64,000 nt of DNA from Lachnospiraceae bacterium (GTDB lineage: Bacteria; Bacillota; Clostridia; Lachnospirales; Lachnospiraceae), in assembly GCA_022510565.1 (NCBI GenBank), contig JAFLTE010000001.1, positions 1 through 64,000 on the forward strand, given 5' to 3'. Positions 55,277 through 64,000 of this stretch are shown here, piece after piece. The notes under the pieces were generated by a model. It saw only the letters and a list, made by a program, of their open reading frames with translations, did not search any database and had not been told where the DNA came from. A program made the position numbers and the translations under genes. Within the stretch, counting starts at the first letter, position 1, and every line of letters begins with the position of its first letter.

Positions 55277-55654
55277 TTATGCGGGACCGTAATACTGCGA
55301 ACCGTCGAATGCCAGAATCGGCAGGAAAATATAGGGCAGGAAGATTACTCCTACGGCAAATCCGCCACTCTTACCGAATGCCTGAGCCAGCTTAACATAC
55401 GCAATAATCTGCATGACAACATTCACGCACGGAACGAAAATTAAAAGGAACAACCATCCGTTACCGAAAGAAATCTCAAACAGACAATAGAAATTATAGA
55501 AAGGTACGATAGCGGCCCATCCCGGCTTGCCTGCTTTTACGAATATTTTCCACAATGAAACCAGCAGTAAAACTGTAAGCGCAAGCATAATAATATAATA
55601 GATAGCCATGGCCCCTGTAGCTGCTCCATACGTTGAATTATAACTATAACTCAT
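55277..55654 (-). CDS. Small DUF5684-like membrane protein
   Basis: 125 residues from the ATG at 55654 (GGAGGAGA site); the frame extends six codons further. Three or four hydrophobic segments with the family wording YYIIMLALTVLLLVSLWKIF, KAGKPGWAAIVPFYN, NGWLFLLIFVPCVN and LAQAFGKSGGFAVG. DUF5684 proteins are small integral membrane proteins related to signal-peptidase-linked hypotheticals; function unknown. Single gene with its own terminator. Confidence 0.8.
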   Translation of the reverse strand: MSYSYNSTYGAATGAMAIYYIIMLALTVLLLVSLWKIFVKAGKPGWAAIVPFYNFYCLFEISFGNGWLFLLIFVPCVNVVMQIIAYVKLAQAFGKSGGFAVGVIFLPYIFLPILAFDGSQYYGPA

Positions 55655-55712
55655 GCTACTTCTCCTCCTCATGTAAGAAATTTTAATGACTTTTGTACAA
55701 CGCTGAAATTCT

Positions 55713-55733
55713 GCCGCTGCTATTTACAGCGGC
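55713..55733. terminator. Hairpin downstream of dapL
   Basis: GCCGCTG and CAGCGGC arms around a seven-base loop, located about 60 bases after the dapL stop. No T-run follows on the minus strand, so termination is uncertain. Confidence 0.4.
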
Positions 55734-55791
55734 GAGTTTATCGTAACAAAATATCACATATTTTGCAATAGGTTTTATCTAAATCAATATT

Positions 55792-57012
55792 TTAAATTGA
55801 CATCTTCTTGATTCTGTCCACCGCTTCCACAGTATTCTCATAGCTGCCGAATGCGGTCAAACGGAAATAAGTCTCTCCGCTGGGTCCGAATCCCGAACCG
55901 GGCGTACCGACCACGTTGACATTCTCCAACAAGTAATCGAAGAACTCCCAGCTGGTCATACCGTTAGGCGCTTTTAACCAAATATAAGGAGCGTTCACAC
56001 CACCGGACACGGTATAGCCTGCGGACTTTAATCCGTCTAAGATATAAGCTGCATTTTTCATATAGTAGGCAACCAATTCTTTCGTCTCTTTCTTGCCCGC
56101 CTCGCTGTACACAGCTTCTCCGGCTCTCTGAATAATATACGGCGCACCGTTGTACTTGGTACCGTGGCGTCTTGCCCACAAATCATGGAGCGCCACATCT
56201 CCGACTTTTAACTCTTTCGGAATCACGGTAAATCCCAGGCGAACTCCCGTAAATCCTGCATTTTTGGAGAAAGAGCGGAGCTCAATCGCACAAGTTCTGG
56301 CACCCTCACACTCGTATATCGTATGAGGTACGTCTTTCTCGGAAATATACGCTTCATAAGCCGCATCATATATAATAACGGAACCGTTCTTATTGGCGTA
56401 ATCTACCCATTCCTGCAACTGTGCCTTGGTGATGGTGGAACCGGTAGGATTGTTAGGGAAGCACAGATAAATCAAATCCGGAACGGTCTTGGGCAGCTCC
56501 GGTGCAAAGTTATTCTCTGCGGTACACGGCATATAGATTACGTCACTCCAGTTGCCCGTAGCGGCATCGTATGTACCCGTCCTGCCCGCCATAACATTAG
56601 TGTCCACATATACAGGATAAACCGGGTCGCAGACCGCAATCTTGTTATCCAGTGCAAAAATCTCCTGTATATTGCCGGAGTCGCATTTCGCACCGTCGGA
56701 GACGAAAATCTCGTCCGCCTCAATCTGGCATCCTCTCGCCTTATAATCACTGTCGGCAATCGCTGTCCTCAGAAACTCATATCCCAAATCCGGCGCATAT
56801 CCGCGGAATGTGGCAGCATCCGCCATCTCGTCCACCGCACCGTGAAGGGCGTTTATAACCGCAGGCGACAAAGGCTGCGTCACATCGCCGATGCCCAGTC
56901 TGATAATCTTCTTATCAGGATTAGCAGCCGCATATGCATTCACTTTCTTTCCGATTGTAGAGAAAAGATAGCTGCCGGGTAATTTTAAATAATTGTCGTT
57001 TACTTTAACCAT
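55792..57012 (-). CDS. dapL: LL-diaminopimelate aminotransferase
   Basis: 406 residues, class I/II PLP aminotransferase. It makes LL-diaminopimelate directly from tetrahydrodipicolinate and glutamate, a short route to lysine and peptidoglycan. DapL marks: [55 protein letters not shown], and the PLP Lys in [17 protein letters not shown]. Directly follows dapF, the next enzyme, with a five-base gap. Confidence 0.96.
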   Translation of the reverse strand: MVKVNDNYLKLPGSYLFSTIGKKVNAYAAANPDKKIIRLGIGDVTQPLSPAVINALHGAVDEMADAATFRGYAPDLGYEFLRTAIADSDYKARGCQIEADEIFVSDGAKCDSGNIQEIFALDNKIAVCDPVYPVYVDTNVMAGRTGTYDAATGNWSDVIYMPCTAENNFAPELPKTVPDLIYLCFPNNPTGSTITKAQLQEWVDYANKNGSVIIYDAAYEAYISEKDVPHTIYECEGARTCAIELRSFSKNAGFTGVRLGFTVIPKELKVGDVALHDLWARRHGTKYNGAPYIIQRAGEAVYSEAGKKETKELVAYYMKNAAYILDGLKSAGYTVSGGVNAPYIWLKAPNGMTSWEFFDYLLENVNVVGTPGSGFGPSGETYFRLTAFGSYENTVEAVDRIKKMSI

Positions 57013-57017
57013 GTCTT

Positions 57018-57863
57018 CTATACCTCTCCTTCAAACACTGTGACCGCCGGTCCTGTCATATAGACCAGATTCGCCTCTCTGTCCCAAGTGATTTCAATTT
57101 CGCCACCTAATAGTTTAACAGTAACCGTGTTATCCGTCAAACCATTTAAAATACAGGCGACCACCGTGGCACAGCAGCCCGTACCACAGGCGAGGGTCTC
57201 CCCTGTACCTCGCTCCCACACACGCATCTGCACAGTCTGTCTGTCCAGAACCTTCACAAACTCTGTGTTGATTCGGTTGGGAAACCGCTCGTGATTCTCA
57301 AAGTGCGGACCCAGCTTCTCAATCTCCAGGTTCGTCACATCTTCCATAAAAACAACCGCGTGGGGATTTCCCATTGACACACATGTCATTTTATATTCTT
57401 TTCCCTGTACCGGAATGGGTTCATCAACGATACTGTTCCCTTCCCCGCCGGGCAGCGGCGTCACCGGAATCTCCTCCGCTGTAAGAATAGGGGTTCCCAT
57501 GTTGACTTTTACCGTGTCCACCTTGCCCTCTTTTAGGAAAAGTTGTAAGTACTTAATCTTACCGCAACTTATGACACTTATGTCGGTTTTGTCCGTCAGT
57601 CCATAATCATAGACGTATTTTGCCACACAGCGAATACCGTTACCGCACATCTCGGCGCGGCTGCCGTCGGCATTGTACATCTCCATCTCGAAATCCGCCT
57701 CAGAGGAGGGATTGATAAAAATCGCTCCGTCGCCGCCAATTCCGAAGTGTCTGTCACTGATTTTCCGAACAAGCGCGGGCTTTTCCTCCTGCGGAATCTT
57801 CTCCGCAAACCCATTAATATAGATATAATCGTTGCCGCATCCCTGCATCTTGGTAAATTTCAT
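57018..57863 (-). CDS. dapF: Diaminopimelate epimerase
   Basis: 281 residues. Converts LL- to meso-diaminopimelate. The two catalytic Cys lie in [15 protein letters not shown] and [14 protein letters not shown]; other marks are [11 protein letters not shown] and [12 protein letters not shown]. Upstream of dapL in the same unit, with GGCAGGGA before the ATG. Confidence 0.97.
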   Translation of the reverse strand: MKFTKMQGCGNDYIYINGFAEKIPQEEKPALVRKISDRHFGIGGDGAIFINPSSEADFEMEMYNADGSRAEMCGNGIRCVAKYVYDYGLTDKTDISVISCGKIKYLQLFLKEGKVDTVKVNMGTPILTAEEIPVTPLPGGEGNSIVDEPIPVQGKEYKMTCVSMGNPHAVVFMEDVTNLEIEKLGPHFENHERFPNRINTEFVKVLDRQTVQMRVWERGTGETLACGTGCCATVVACILNGLTDNTVTVKLLGGEIEITWDREANLVYMTGPAVTVFEGEV

Positions 57864-57985
57864 GGAATATCCCTGCCTTTCTGTGTAGGATTCTGTTTAT
57901 AGCGTGATGACAAACTCTGTCTTCTGCCAGAGCGTATTATCTGTTTAATAAGATTATACTCTATTTTCACAACAAATAAAGCACA

Positions 57986-58534
57986 TTATTTACGCACCAT
58001 CGTCAGCACCATCTGTGCTGTCTCCACCATATTGGTGCCGCTGTCCATACTGCTTTTCTGAATGTAGCGGTGAGCTTCCTCCTCCGTCATGTGGTTGCGG
58101 CTCATCAAGAGTTCCTTTGCCTCCTTGATGAGTGCTTCCTCTTCGGGTCTGCGCACTCTAGGTTTCGCTTTTTCTCTTCGTCTCCTTCGAGCGATTGCCT
58201 GACTCATCATCTCTACCGTGTTGATCAGCTCATGTACTTTAAGGGGCATGGCAAGGCACATGATGTCACTGCGGCGGTGTTCATTCAGGACGGCTTGGGA
58301 AGCCAACAGCAGCATATCAAATCCCGGCGGGAGGCAATCGTGTAATTCCGAATATATCATGTCTGCCATTTTGTAGCTACATATGACAATGCCGTCATTT
58401 ATATCCTGAATCTGGCTTAAGACCTGTGCACCCGTAGAACATGCCGCAGTCACTTGAAAACCATTTTTCATCAGCACACCGCGGATTCCCTTGGCGTCTT
58501 CGATTTTCGGCAAAACCACAATAATATTAATCAC
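57986..58534 (-). CDS. ANTAR-domain RNA-binding regulator
   Basis: 182 residues from a GTG at 58534, five bases after GGAGG; an ATG at 58549 would overlap that site. The N-terminal ~115 residues have a receiver-like fold (INIIVVLPKIEDAKGIRGVL, IVICSYKMADMIY) without a clear phospho-acceptor DD pair. The C-terminal ~65 residues are an ANTAR three-helix domain (ALIKEAKELLMSRNHMTEEE, AHRYIQKSSMDSGTNMVETA). ANTAR proteins bind hairpin pairs in leaders and prevent termination. It lies 43 bases after glnA, so it probably regulates glnA. Confidence 0.88.
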   Translation of the reverse strand: MINIIVVLPKIEDAKGIRGVLMKNGFQVTAACSTGAQVLSQIQDINDGIVICSYKMADMIYSELHDCLPPGFDMLLLASQAVLNEHRRSDIMCLAMPLKVHELINTVEMMSQAIARRRRREKAKPRVRRPEEEALIKEAKELLMSRNHMTEEEAHRYIQKSSMDSGTNMVETAQMVLTMVRK

Positions 58535-58577
58535 ACGCTCACCTCCCATCTGTCGTATTTTGGTAACTATTCAGGTA

Positions 58578-59915
58578 TCAATAGTTATTCAAGTATTCGT
58601 TAATTTCCCATTCCGTCACCTGGGAACGGTAGCGGTGCCACTCCTCCTTCTTCGCGTCAATATACTTATTGTAGGCATGATCGCCCAACACACCCTTTAG
58701 AAATACCTCATCATTTTCCATATCATGGACTGCCTCAATCAGCGTGCCCGGCAGCTCCTCGATATGGTTCTCCTCCCGCTCCCTCTCACTCATCTCAAAG
58801 ATATTGCCCTCTATGCACTTAGGCGGCTTAGTCTGATTCAAAATTCCCTGCAGTCCCGCGCTCAGGCACACCGCCAGAGCCAGATACGGATTCGCCGACG
58901 GGTCGGGAGAGCGCAACTCGATTCTGACACTGCCGGTATGGGAGGAAGGGATTCTGATAAGAGGCGAGCGGTTTGTCACGCTCCACGCAATGTAGACAGG
59001 AGCTTCGTATCCCGGCACCAGTCTCTTGTAGGAATTGACAAGAGGATTTGTGATCGCCGTCATGCCCTTTATATGCCTCATAATACCTCCGATAAACCAA
59101 TAAGCTTCCTTACTCAATCGGTATTCATCATTTTCATCTATAAAAATATTCTTGCCGTCCTTGAATAATGCCATATTGATGTGCATACCGGAGCCGTTTA
59201 CGCCGCAGGTCGGCTTAGGCATAAAGGTGGCATGAAGTCCGTGTCTTTTGGCTATGGTCTTGACCGCCAGTTTGAAAGTCATAATGTTGTCCGCCGTGGA
59301 CAAAGCCTCATCGTGCCGGAAATCCACTTCATGCTGCGCGGGAGCGACCTCATGATGGGAGTACTCAATGACAAAGCCCATATCCTCCAACGTCAGTACA
59401 ATATCCCGCCTTGCATTTTCACCGAAATCTACCGGGCCCAAATCAAAATATCCGGCCTTCTCGTGAGTCATCGTTGTAGGCAATGCATTTTCATCCGTAT
59501 TAAATAGGAAAAATTCGCACTCCGGACCGACCTCAAAAGAATAGCCCAGCTTCTCCGCCTCCTTGATTGCCCTTTTCAAAATATATCTGGGATCTCCCTC
59601 AAAAGGCTTACCGTTCGGTCTGTATACATCGCAGATCAATCTTGCCACCTTGCCCTGCTGGGGTCGCCAAGGAAAAATCTCGAAGGTGCTCAAATCCGGA
59701 TGCAGGCACATATCGGATTCCTCGATTCTGGCAAAACCCTCTATGGAAGAACCATCGAACATACAGCCGTTATCAAGCGCCTTTTCCAACTGGCTTGCCG
59801 TCACCGCCATGTTTTTCATATTGCCGAAAATATCCGTAAACTGCAGACGGATAAACTCTACGTCTTCTTCCTCTACCAGCCTGATAATATCCTGCTTCGT
59901 ATAATTTTTTCTCAT
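58578..59915 (-). CDS. glnA: Glutamine synthetase, type I
   Basis: 445 residues. Makes glutamine from glutamate, ammonia and ATP. Marks: [72 protein letters not shown] and [16 protein letters not shown]. No E. coli-type adenylylation segment is apparent, which fits the GSI-alpha form of Firmicutes. The ATG at 59915 with GGAAGGAAA is preferred over 59945. The leader carries a terminator and the next gene encodes an ANTAR protein, so it is probably controlled by antitermination. Confidence 0.96.
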   Translation of the reverse strand: MRKNYTKQDIIRLVEEEDVEFIRLQFTDIFGNMKNMAVTASQLEKALDNGCMFDGSSIEGFARIEESDMCLHPDLSTFEIFPWRPQQGKVARLICDVYRPNGKPFEGDPRYILKRAIKEAEKLGYSFEVGPECEFFLFNTDENALPTTMTHEKAGYFDLGPVDFGENARRDIVLTLEDMGFVIEYSHHEVAPAQHEVDFRHDEALSTADNIMTFKLAVKTIAKRHGLHATFMPKPTCGVNGSGMHINMALFKDGKNIFIDENDEYRLSKEAYWFIGGIMRHIKGMTAITNPLVNSYKRLVPGYEAPVYIAWSVTNRSPLIRIPSSHTGSVRIELRSPDPSANPYLALAVCLSAGLQGILNQTKPPKCIEGNIFEMSEREREENHIEELPGTLIEAVHDMENDEVFLKGVLGDHAYNKYIDAKKEEWHRYRSQVTEWEINEYLNNY

Positions 59916-59945
59916 AATTTCCTTCCTTTCTGAGCAAATAAACAC

Positions 59946-59980
59946 AAAAAGGCATTCCTATTCCACAGAATAAGAACACC
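59946..59980 (-). terminator. Intrinsic terminator in the glnA leader
   Basis: Minus-strand GGTGTTCTTATTC and GAATAGGAATGCC form a 13-bp stem (three G-U pairs) around TGTG, then TTTTTGTGTTT. It sits between the likely promoter region and glnA, so it must be bypassed for glnA expression. Confidence 0.75.
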
Positions 59981-60010
59981 TTCGTCCTGTATCAGAATAA
60001 CATTTCGCCT

Positions 60011-60028
60011 GCAGATTTGTCAATCTGC
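60011..60028 (-). promoter_or_regulatory. Upstream hairpin in the glnA leader, possible ANTAR target
   Basis: Perfect 7-bp stem GCAGATT/AATCTGC about 30 bases before the terminator hairpin. Paired hairpins next to a terminator are the usual ANTAR target layout, but the A1/G4 six-base loop signature was not found cleanly here. Confidence 0.4.
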
Positions 60029-60098
60029 GTTATGATAGCATAATCTCCTTCCTGCCGTCATACATTATAAAAAAGATTTTCTATGGGGATATACAACT

Positions 60099-60566
60099 AT
60101 GAGTTCCAAAACAAAAATTATTGTGCTTCATGTAAAAGAATTGATATATACCGGAATCTTCGCCGTGCTCGGTATCCTTTTTATTGTGCTGCTCATCATT
60201 ATGTTCCTGCCGAAAGAGGAAAAAAGAGCGACCATGTCCACCGTGACGCAGACAACTACCAACACTTACATACCCGGTGTGTATACGACGTCCTTGATTT
60301 TAAACGACAATGTGGTGGAAATCGAGGTGACTGTGGATGAAAAGAACATTAACTCCATACGCCTGATTAATCTGGACGAAGCCGTGACCACCATGTATCC
60401 TCTGATTCAGCCTTCCTTTGAGGATTTGGCGAATCAAATCATCGTCAATCAGAGCCTGGAAGGCATCACCTATCCGGACGACAGTAAATATACGTCCATG
60501 ATTCTTCTGGATGCCATCACCACATCGTTAAACAAGGCTCTCGAAAATGAAGGGGACACCGAATAA
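60099..60566 (+). CDS. Membrane-anchored FMN_bind-like small protein
   Basis: 155 residues on the plus strand. One span at ~17-38 (YTGIFAVLGILFIVLLIIMF), then an outer domain: YIPGVYTTSLILNDNVVEIE and SKYTSMILLDAITTSLNKAL. The final YTS-x7-A pattern recalls FMN-binding domains, whose Thr carries flavin, but the domain is short and the usual SGATYTS is DSKYTS. Possibly a degenerate flavin carrier. Convergent with nadE, with a 16-base gap. Confidence 0.72.
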   Translation: MSSKTKIIVLHVKELIYTGIFAVLGILFIVLLIIMFLPKEEKRATMSTVTQTTTNTYIPGVYTTSLILNDNVVEIEVTVDEKNINSIRLINLDEAVTTMYPLIQPSFEDLANQIIVNQSLEGITYPDDSKYTSMILLDAITTSLNKALENEGDTE

Positions 60567-60582
60567 GGCGGCATTCACTGCC

Positions 60583-62493
60583 CTACAATTCCTCCACCTG
60601 CTTCAGCCAAAGAGCTGCACAGGCATCGGAAGGCATGCGCAAATCACCCCTGGGCGACACAGCTACGCTGCCGACTTTAGGGCCGTCGGGCAAACAGGAA
60701 CGTTTAAACTGCTGCGTGAAGAATCTGTTATAGAAGGTTTTGAGCCACTTTAATATGACATTCTTGTCATAAATTCCTCGGAAAGACTGACAGGCAATGC
60801 GATATATTTTAGCCGGCTCGAAACCACAGCGCAGCATATAATACAGGAAAAAGTCGTGGAGTTCATAGGGACCGACCAAATCCTCGGTCTTCTGTGAAAT
60901 CATGCCGTCTGTAGGCGGCAGAAGTTCCGGACTGACAGGTGTGTCAAGTACATCCAGAAGCACCATCCGAAGTTCTGCGTTATCGCAGGTGTCCGCATAG
61001 TACTGGACAAGATGCCGTACTAAGGTCTTGGGCACGCCCGCATTCACACCGTACATGGACATGTGGTCGCCGTTATAGGTCGCCCAGCCGAGTGCCAGCT
61101 CCGACATATCGCCGGTGCCGATGACCATGCCGCCTTTACGGTTGGCGATATCCATCAAAATCTGAGTGCGCTCTCTCGCCTGTCCGTTCTCGTAAGTCAC
61201 GTCATGCTGTTCCATATTCTGTCCGATATCCTTGAAATGCACCGTCACCGCTTCTTTGATATCGATTTTCTCCAGACATACGCCCAATGCCCGCGCCATT
61301 TTACAAGCATTTTCATAGGTTCTGTCCGTGGTTCCGAAGCAAGGCATCGTCACTGCCGTAATCTGCCCTCTCTCCAGCCCCAACATATCAAAAGCCCGTG
61401 CCGTCACCAGAAGCGCCAATGTGGAATCCAAACCTCCTGAAATCCCCACCACCGCAGACCGACACCCCGTATGTTCGTATCGCTTTTTCAAACCGTAGGA
61501 CTGAATCGAAAGAATCTCCTCGCACCGTTTTTCCCTCTCCGAGCGAACTGCCGGCACGAAGGGCTGCGGCTCGAAAACCCGCGTAAGCACCGTATCCTCC
61601 TCCTCCATATGAACAGACAGAATTGAATAACCTGCGTTATTTTTCGGTGGAAACGTTGACATCCTGCGTCTTTCGTGGCGAAGCCTATGGATATCAACCT
61701 CCGCATAGATATTCTCCGGCACGAACCGTTTCGCCTGTGCCAGAATCGTACCGTTTTCCGCAATCATGTTGTGTCCGCCGAAAACCAGGTCCTGAGTGGA
61801 CTCTCCCTCCGCGGCGGAAGTATAAATATAAGCTGAAACCTGCTTTGCACTGGACGATTTTACAAGCAGCTGCCTGTATTCATCTTTACCGATAGTTTCG
61901 TTGGAAGCTGACAAATTGACAATCACCGTGGCTCCGGCCAACGCATGCAGCGTGGAAGGTGACAATGGTGCCCATATATCCTCGCACAGTTCACATCCCA
62001 CCGTCAAACCGCAGGGTGCATCCGCCTCAAATAAAATATTCGTGCCAAAGGGGATTGTATGTCCGTCGAAAAGAAAATCCTGCGCCGCCTCGTTACCCGC
62101 AGCAAAGTGCCTTGTCTCGTAAAATTCGGCGTAGGACGGAATGAATTTCTTTGGGATAAAAGCAAGGATTTCCCCGTTTTGCAGTGCCGCTGCCACATTG
62201 TAGAGTTTACCGTCTTTTTCCAGAGGCAGTCCCACGAATACCAGCGCATCGCTGCCCTCCGTGGCTTCCGCTGCTTTTCGCAGAGCTTCTTTAGCCTGTT
62301 CCAGCAGAAGCTCCTGCAAAAACAGGTCGCCGCAGGTGTAGCCTGTAAGACACAATTCGGGGAAAACAACGATTTTCGCACCGTTCGTGCACGCCTCCTC
62401 GATTCCCTTGCATACTTCTTTTGCGTTATATTCAGGATCGGCAACCTTGATTTTGGGGGTCATTGCCGCCACTTTGATGAATCCATGCTTCAT
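60583..62493 (-). CDS. nadE: Glutamine-dependent NAD+ synthetase
   Basis: 636 residues. The N-terminal nitrilase-like domain (~1-285) frees ammonia from glutamine: FPELCLTGYTCGDLF (Glu), KKFIPSYAEFYE (Lys) and CGLTVGCELCEDIW (Cys). The C-terminal synthetase (~320-636) has the PP-loop VVGISGGLDSTLALL, TMPCFGTTDRTY, KGGMVIGTGDMSELALGWAT and YGVNAGVPKTLV. Converts nicotinate adenine dinucleotide to NAD+. Confidence 0.96.
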   Translation of the reverse strand: MKHGFIKVAAMTPKIKVADPEYNAKEVCKGIEEACTNGAKIVVFPELCLTGYTCGDLFLQELLLEQAKEALRKAAEATEGSDALVFVGLPLEKDGKLYNVAAALQNGEILAFIPKKFIPSYAEFYETRHFAAGNEAAQDFLFDGHTIPFGTNILFEADAPCGLTVGCELCEDIWAPLSPSTLHALAGATVIVNLSASNETIGKDEYRQLLVKSSSAKQVSAYIYTSAAEGESTQDLVFGGHNMIAENGTILAQAKRFVPENIYAEVDIHRLRHERRRMSTFPPKNNAGYSILSVHMEEEDTVLTRVFEPQPFVPAVRSEREKRCEEILSIQSYGLKKRYEHTGCRSAVVGISGGLDSTLALLVTARAFDMLGLERGQITAVTMPCFGTTDRTYENACKMARALGVCLEKIDIKEAVTVHFKDIGQNMEQHDVTYENGQARERTQILMDIANRKGGMVIGTGDMSELALGWATYNGDHMSMYGVNAGVPKTLVRHLVQYYADTCDNAELRMVLLDVLDTPVSPELLPPTDGMISQKTEDLVGPYELHDFFLYYMLRCGFEPAKIYRIACQSFRGIYDKNVILKWLKTFYNRFFTQQFKRSCLPDGPKVGSVAVSPRGDLRMPSDACAALWLKQVEEL

Positions 62494-62565
62494 GGAGTAC
62501 CGCCTTTCTATGTTTTGCTAGTGTACCGCATAAATATATTCTGTCCCAAATTGTGTAAAATATCA

Positions 62566-63447
62566 TCACACATGAATCTTTCCATGAATTTTCTGAAGCT
62601 CCTCCACCGTGAACACATAATTCGTGTTGCAGAAATGGCAGTTTAATTCCACATCCTGTCCCTCATCAATTAAATCCTGCAATTCTTTCCTGCCGAGGCT
62701 CAGGAGTACTTTTTCCACCCGCTCCTTACTGCAGTTACAGCAAAAACGCACCGGCATGGTGTCGGTAATTTCAAGTCCAAGCTCACCCAATACTGTCTCC
62801 AAAATCTGCTCCGGTGTCTGTCCCTCTTCCAGGAGTGTTGTTATAGGTGACATGGTTGTCAGTTTTTCTTCTAATTTTGCGATTACTTCCTCGCTCGTAA
62901 AAGGCATAAGCTGAATAATCAATCCACCCGCCTGCTTTACGGTGTTATTTTTCTCCATCAGAACTCCCAGCGCCACACTGGACGGAACCTGTTCGGATGC
63001 CGCGAAATAATAGGTCAGATCATCCCCTATCTCTCCCGTGGTAAGCTCGATAGTGGAAGAATAAGGTTCTTTCAACCCCATATCCTTAATCACGGTAAGT
63101 ACGCCTGCGCCAATCACACCGCCTACGTCCAGTTTGCCGACACTGTTGGGCGGCATCATCGCCTGCGGATTGTCCGCATACCCCTTCACATTACCCTGAG
63201 AATCCGCCGTCACAGTCAGACCATGGACGGGGCCCGCTCCGTTTATCTGAAGCGTCAGCATATCCTTCTCTCCCTTGAGCATACTGCCCATCATAAGGGC
63301 GCCCGTCATAAGCCGCCCCAACGCCGCTGTCACCACGGGACTTAAATCATGGGCGCTTCTCGCATGCTCCACCGTCTCTCTCGATGTAATGGCGAAGGCG
63401 CGTATCTGCGCATTCGCCGCCGTTGCTCTCACAATATAGTCTGTCAT
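62566..63447 (-). CDS. hslO: Hsp33 redox-regulated chaperone
   Basis: 293 residues. N-terminal domain with MTGALMMGSMLKGEKDMLTL and the PPNSVGKLDVGGVIGAG block; C-terminal zinc switch with C-N-C (RFCCNCSKERV) and C-x-x-C (LNCHFCNTNYVF). Oxidation of these Cys residues activates the holdase. Its start overlaps the preceding methyltransferase by four bases (ATGA). Confidence 0.96.
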   Translation of the reverse strand: MTDYIVRATAANAQIRAFAITSRETVEHARSAHDLSPVVTAALGRLMTGALMMGSMLKGEKDMLTLQINGAGPVHGLTVTADSQGNVKGYADNPQAMMPPNSVGKLDVGGVIGAGVLTVIKDMGLKEPYSSTIELTTGEIGDDLTYYFAASEQVPSSVALGVLMEKNNTVKQAGGLIIQLMPFTSEEVIAKLEEKLTTMSPITTLLEEGQTPEQILETVLGELGLEITDTMPVRFCCNCSKERVEKVLLSLGRKELQDLIDEGQDVELNCHFCNTNYVFTVEELQKIHGKIHV

Positions 63448-64000
63448 GTTTCTTTACTTTCTCCTTTTCTCGCCACCACGTAGATACGCTCGCTGGTATC
63501 GTTGATTTCTCCGTGGGTGTCCGCGTCGATTGCCTCCACGAACACAAGCCCCGCCTGCTCTAAGTATGCCTGCATCTGCTTAAGGCAATACCCCCGCTGA
63601 TAATGGGTTTCCTGAAAGCGCCTGTATAAATCCGCCTTTTCATCTTCCTGCACGAATACGGTCAGATCATACTCGTTAATCTGCTTGTCCTTATGATAAT
63701 AATTATCCCAGATAAAGCTGCACCGCTCTCTGTTCTCCGCTATCGTAGCGTCTCCGATAACATGCTCATATTTGTACACTGTATTGAAATCAAAGATAAA
63801 GATACCATCCGGTAAAAGATAGTTATTGACTAAGCGAAAGGTCTGAACTACGTCCTCATCTTCAAGCAGATAATTAACAGAATCGCAGATGCTGATTACG
63901 GTGCCGACTGCCCCGTAAAGTTCAAAAGAGCGCATATCCTGCATAAGATACAGAATATCCAAGCCGGACTGCTCCCGCTTGTCCATGGCAATCTGCAGCA
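63444..64000 (-). CDS. Class I SAM-dependent methyltransferase, N-terminus beyond right edge
   Basis: At least 185 residues; the frame is open to the window edge, and the visible part starts inside the SAM-binding fold (LQIAMDKREQSGLDILYLMQ). Marks: DMRSFELYGAVGTVISICDSVNYL and LLPDGIFIFDFNTVYKYEHV, then a beta-rich segment common in small-molecule methyltransferases. The glycine-rich motif I is not in view. Translationally coupled to hslO. Substrate unknown. Confidence 0.82.
   Translation of the reverse strand, partial: LQIAMDKREQSGLDILYLMQDMRSFELYGAVGTVISICDSVNYLLEDEDVVQTFRLVNNYLLPDGIFIFDFNTVYKYEHVIGDATIAENRERCSFIWDNYYHKDKQINEYDLTVFVQEDEKADLYRRFQETHYQRGYCLKQMQAYLEQAGLVFVEAIDADTHGEINDTSERIYVVARKGESKET

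Noticed and set aside
56323..56982. Plus-strand frame of 219 codons
   Set aside because: Shadow of dapL.

Overview
The window looks like chromosomal DNA of a Lachnospiraceae-type clostridium. The evidence is a short WXG100/Yuk type VII secretion operon, an archaeal-type PurO beside a stand-alone AICAR transformylase, the LL-diaminopimelate aminotransferase route to lysine and peptidoglycan, a T-box-led aspS-gatCAB operon, glnA with an ANTAR regulator, and small DUF5684-type membrane proteins. This is inferred from gene content; I do not name a genus. Nearly all genes lie on the minus strand. The exceptions are two small membrane-anchored proteins at about 49 and 60 kb.

Layout. 1-4.6 kb: end-on part of a type VII secretion locus (esaA-like, esxA, essA, yukD, essB, then a GC-rich alanine-rich protein cut by the left edge). 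4.8-11.6 kb: the last two steps of IMP synthesis, a GGDEF-EAL signalling protein, guaB and a small membrane protein. 11.8-43.2 kb is bracketed by two related secreted proteins; the second carries two CBM_X2-like repeats. 13-48.8 kb is a roughly 36 kb glycan/phosphoglycan locus. 48.9-64 kb is housekeeping: gatB-gatA-gatC-aspS, dapL-dapF, glnA-ANTAR, nadE, hslO and a methyltransferase cut by the right edge.

The glycan locus is the unusual part. It encodes GT2 and GT4 glycosyltransferases, a RgpF-like protein, three CDP-glycerol-type glycerophosphotransferases, FkbM and other methyltransferases, LicD, a hexapeptide acyltransferase, a GDPD-like protein and TagD-type cytidylyltransferases. It also holds a Kdo-type block: KdsA, a KdsC-like phosphatase, two NeuA-like CMP-sugar synthetases, a sugar-isomerase-like cupin and a capsule Kdo-transferase-like (KpsS/KpsC-type) protein. 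Together these could build a surface or protein-linked chain of sugars, Kdo-like ulosonic acid and glycerol-phosphate-like units, decorated by methyl, acyl and phosphoryl groups. No flippase, ABC transporter, polymerase or lipid-carrier phosphosugar transferase is seen in the window, so export must be encoded elsewhere, or the target is a cytoplasmic acceptor protein.

Three features tie the locus together. First, an approximately 90-110 residue Rossmann-like module (hydrophobic-GxGxxG, then a strand ending in D-N/R/K/S) is fused to at least 14 otherwise unrelated enzymes. Second, a hairpin-containing boundary element recurs between genes, near decayed gene ends, suggesting cassette duplication. 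Third, two genes contain uninterrupted nine-G tracts inside coding sequence, typical of slipped-strand phase variation.
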